Positions 50,401-51,718 of a stretch of 51,718 bases of DNA are shown in pieces. The notes under the pieces are model-generated. The model worked only from the letters and a program-made list of their open reading frames with translations, was not told where the DNA came from and searched no databases. Both the position numbers and the translations under genes were made by a program. The stretch covers positions 1 through 51,718 of the forward strand of contig CAYWFU010000014.1 in the NCBI GenBank assembly GCA_964457585.1, read 5' to 3'. Numbering within the stretch: the stretch's first letter is position 1; each line of letters opens with the position of its first letter. This DNA comes from CAYWFU01 sp964457585. GTDB taxonomy: Bacteria; JACRDZ01.

Positions 50401-51607
50401 GATCTGCTCCTATTATTTTTCCAACAAATTTTCTACCGGCACCGGTCGTGGCAACTCCTTTAAATTCAAATTTAATATTATGCTTCTCTTCGATTTTGTT
50501 TATTGCTTCGAATATTGCCTGCGCTGCAATTAGCGGCTGACCTGCTGTCATTGTATAAAATCCGGCAAGAACCCTGTTTTTTTCATCTATCAACACTGCC
50601 TTTGTGCTTGTTGAACCAATGTCAATTCCCATATAAACATTCTTTATAGACACGAGTGGCTCATATATATCAACTTCAATACGTATTTTTTTATTTTTTA
50701 AAGGAACATAATCAAATTTTTCAAAACTTTTAAAATCAGGGTAATCCGATATTTTAAGATCGAGAGGTTCATATCCGTATTCAAGTTTTTTTTTCTTATG
50801 GATAATAAGTGACTGAGCGCTGGTTATATTGAGAGGAATCAAATCCTTTTCATTTAAATATATTAATGCCGCACCGATTGCTCCATAAAAACATGAAAAC
50901 TCACTAACAACAGGTTCGATTTTAAGTTGTTTTTTGAGATGTTTTATAACTGCCTTGTTTTTTGAAACTCCGCCGATAAAGACGAGAGGTTCCCGCGGAG
51001 GATCTTCTCCGAAAAGAGTATCGGTAATATTTTTCACCAGACCTTCACAAAGGCTGTCACAAATCTGTCCGAGTGAATAACCTTCCTGCTGAGCATGAAT
51101 AAGGTCGGTTTTCGCAAAAACCGCACAGCGCGAAGCAATCGGAGGAATGGTATCGTTATTTTCAAAAGCTATTTCTGCAAGCTTCTCAATGCTTTCAAGT
51201 TTCAGGCGCAACATTTGCTGATCGAGGAAACTGCCTGTCCCAGCCGCACAGGTTGCGTTGGTTTTATAACTTTTATATTCACCGGATTCATTAAAACTAA
51301 TCAACCCGAAATTCTCTCCGCCGACAATAAGAACATTTCTTGCATCAGGATGATATTGTTTTACGGCAGTAATTATTGCAAGCTGATTGTTATAATTTAC
51401 AGCATCTTTAATAATTTCAGGAGTGGATGTTGTTGCAGCTATTCCGCCAATATCTTTAAGGTCAAAAGTCGATAGCATATTAAGCAGAGTATCGTTAATT
51501 GCGCCGTGATGCAGTCTATATGCAGTTTTTATTACTTTTTTATCTCTGTTTAAAATAACTATTGATACAGCAACTGATCCTATATCAATACCAAGAATAT
51601 TTAGCAT
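47414..51607 (-). CDS. Giant acyl-CoA dehydratase activase-like protein (HgdC/BcrA-type, duplicated)
   Basis: 1397 residues. Two ASKHA ATPase domains lie in tandem: residues 1-255 (ILGIDIGSVAVSIVILN, TCAAGTGSFLDQQ) and about 325-590 (YMGIDIGSTSTKAVLIDEKN, NVCAAGTGSFIEEQ). Next comes a Cys motif (CKLCHNNCKIKK) and a DUF2229-like region (IGIPYGLYLAEEHELW, AEFCTPISTYYGH), and a C-terminal dehydratase-component-like part (GQCLPVNIIYQ, NSRLACNIRLYP, IPAFCCAGLVTE). The enzyme type uses ATP and a [4Fe-4S] cluster to deliver low-potential electrons for 2-hydroxyacyl-CoA dehydration or aromatic-ring reduction. The true substrate is unknown; related proteins are common in anaerobes without fermentable hydroxyacids. 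Confidence 0.9.
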   Translation of the reverse strand: MLNILGIDIGSVAVSIVILNRDKKVIKTAYRLHHGAINDTLLNMLSTFDLKDIGGIAATTSTPEIIKDAVNYNNQLAIITAVKQYHPDARNVLIVGGENFGLISFNESGEYKSYKTNATCAAGTGSFLDQQMLRLKLESIEKLAEIAFENNDTIPPIASRCAVFAKTDLIHAQQEGYSLGQICDSLCEGLVKNITDTLFGEDPPREPLVFIGGVSKNKAVIKHLKKQLKIEPVVSEFSCFYGAIGAALIYLNEKDLIPLNITSAQSLIIHKKKKLEYGYEPLDLKISDYPDFKSFEKFDYVPLKNKKIRIEVDIYEPLVSIKNVYMGIDIGSTSTKAVLIDEKNRVLAGFYTMTAGQPLIAAQAIFEAINKIEEKHNIKFEFKGVATTGAGRKFVGKIIGADLYIDEITAHARAASRLDPEVDTIIEIGGQDSKFTTLKNGMVNFCVMNNVCAAGTGSFIEEQANKLGCSLNEYSDRALKKKSPITSDRCTVFMERDINHYLSESYPVDEILASVLHSVRDNYLSKVTKEANIGKKIFFQGATAKNKALVAAFENKLNKPIHVSKYCHLTGALGCAIMLVENNNIHTKFRGLSLYKENIPVESEICKLCHNNCKIKKVTIQNEIVAFGFLCGRDYNSAKIPDSKKMKFNLIREYQHAFKTDEKIKKFKSDKIVGIPYGLYLAEEHELWTYFFNQLGIKTISSKGYKDASKIGKKISKAEFCTPISTYYGHVKYLSQKADYLFLPVYFESREKEKDVFRHYCYYTQFATSLVTSSKSINIENKCIMPVIDTADILTKIELCKTLTPFFDLDYWSIVTAYDKALDFYNDSKLKIKSIYDRETANLNDLNVMILGRPYVVLDNHINKGIIDIFANLNIKVFYHDMLSFTRDDVIEIEPLLKAFHWNYTAKILASALIIAKTKGLYPVYMSSFKCSPDSFALEYFKRIMNEYHKPYIILDLDEHGSNIGYETRIEAVVQAFRNHFNEEKKEFHLENYLSVNPDTDHKIEGKTLLFPSWDDSAVKLIEAVLIKEGINARMVPVTEHAIQQGLKTNNGQCLPVNIIYQSFIDYITENNLYPSNIAVWTLNSRLACNIRLYPYFIKSMFESYGKGMEKISVYTGSITLFDLSAKAGIDSYLAYMFSGMLRKIGCKIRPYEEIKGITDFTIKQSELIFYNAFLGKIPLEKAVMDIVAKFKNIKVNKINRPKIAILGDLYVRDNEIMNQNLIKCIEEAGGEVIAFPLSDFGKLISNSYLRRWIKSGYFKDAITTKGVLMMVNSIEDTYYKHFNEILQESASELSVDMKFIMDNFHVMLEHAGESMDNLISIFYLLNQNPDISLFVQAIPAFCCAGLVTEAMSSKIESVTGVPVVSLIYDGTEKNQNDKIIPYIKYPRKSNIEFLFR

Positions 51608-51718
51608 ATGAAATCCTCAAGCCGAACAAGTCTGGGGAAAAAATAATTAATGAAGAACCCTGCGGCAGACAGACTGGGTCAAATCAATTTATATTAATTA
51701 CTAAATAAAATTTAAAAT
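51608..51718. other. Leader of the activase gene
   Basis: On the minus strand GAGGATTTCAT precedes the ATG at 51607. A TTGACC box occurs near 51675-51680 but no matching -10 box at correct spacing was seen. No gene is visible to the right edge. Confidence 0.45.

Noticed and set aside
1..51718. tRNA or rRNA genes
   Set aside because: No cloverleaf with a recognisable GTTCRANNC arm or rRNA signature was noticed on reading; absence was not tested by a model.

Overview
The window is an AT-rich scaffold (one 10-N gap at 23217-23226) from a strictly or facultatively anaerobic, Gram-negative-type bacterium, probably an uncultured candidate-phylum lineage assembled from a metagenome. Supporting points are lipoproteins and outer-membrane barrel proteins, a nitrogenase cluster of the anaerobe type (a NifI-like PII protein next to nifH and a NifD with the clostridial-type insertion), and a giant 2-hydroxyacyl-CoA dehydratase activase. 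I cannot name the phylum from sequence alone.

Layout. 1-2.1 kb: mobile debris, with a broken IS4-type element (9-bp target duplication) inside what looks like the 3' end of a group II intron, then an IS630-type remnant. 2.3-6.2 kb, minus strand: a compact cassette with its own promoter, encoding a 19-residue peptide, a SPASM-domain protein without a radical-SAM motif, a short periplasmic binding protein and two secreted parallel beta-helix proteins. 6.3-9.3 kb: NAD salvage genes (pncB, pncA) and an HD-GYP protein. 9.3-17.4 kb, minus strand: a MacB/FtsX-type ABC transporter, TlpA-like thioredoxin, OB-fold lipoprotein, secreted protein, outer-membrane protein, metal-binding-domain protein and a small Cys-rich protein. 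17.5-23 kb: a signalling operon (IPT protein, histidine kinase, response regulator, KaiB-like protein, PAS-GGDEF protein). 23-30 kb, minus strand: nifH, a nifI1-nifD chimera, nifK, nifE, nifN, nifB. 30-38 kb: two glnK-amtB pairs, an outer-membrane protein, an amidotransferase and a small HTH protein. 38-45 kb: TPR lipoprotein, uvrC, polX, recQ. 45.5-51.7 kb: small envelope proteins and the activase.

Two themes stand out. First, nitrogen control: three promoters (nifH, the outer-membrane protein/amtB operon, the amidotransferase operon) share a sigma-54 core TGGCAT-N3-TATTGCT and, 52-54 bp upstream, the same 17-bp element around TACATTTATGTAGAACT. In the amtB case this spacing appears only after a 179-bp MITE is subtracted. 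The promoters look intact while the structural genes look broken: nifH and nifE each lack one base in an A run, nifN carries a 178-bp MITE, nifD has lost its N-terminal half and is fused to nifI1, and nifB is broken at the assembly gap. nifK is intact. This is either a decaying nitrogenase locus or a mixture of decay and assembly error.

Second, the intergenic DNA is crowded with palindromic elements: MITEs with clear target duplications (3, 8 and 9 bp), REPIN-like hairpin pairs, and hairpins built from short repeated words that differ from locus to locus. Several are nested inside each other, and many sit exactly between a stop codon and the next ribosome-binding site.
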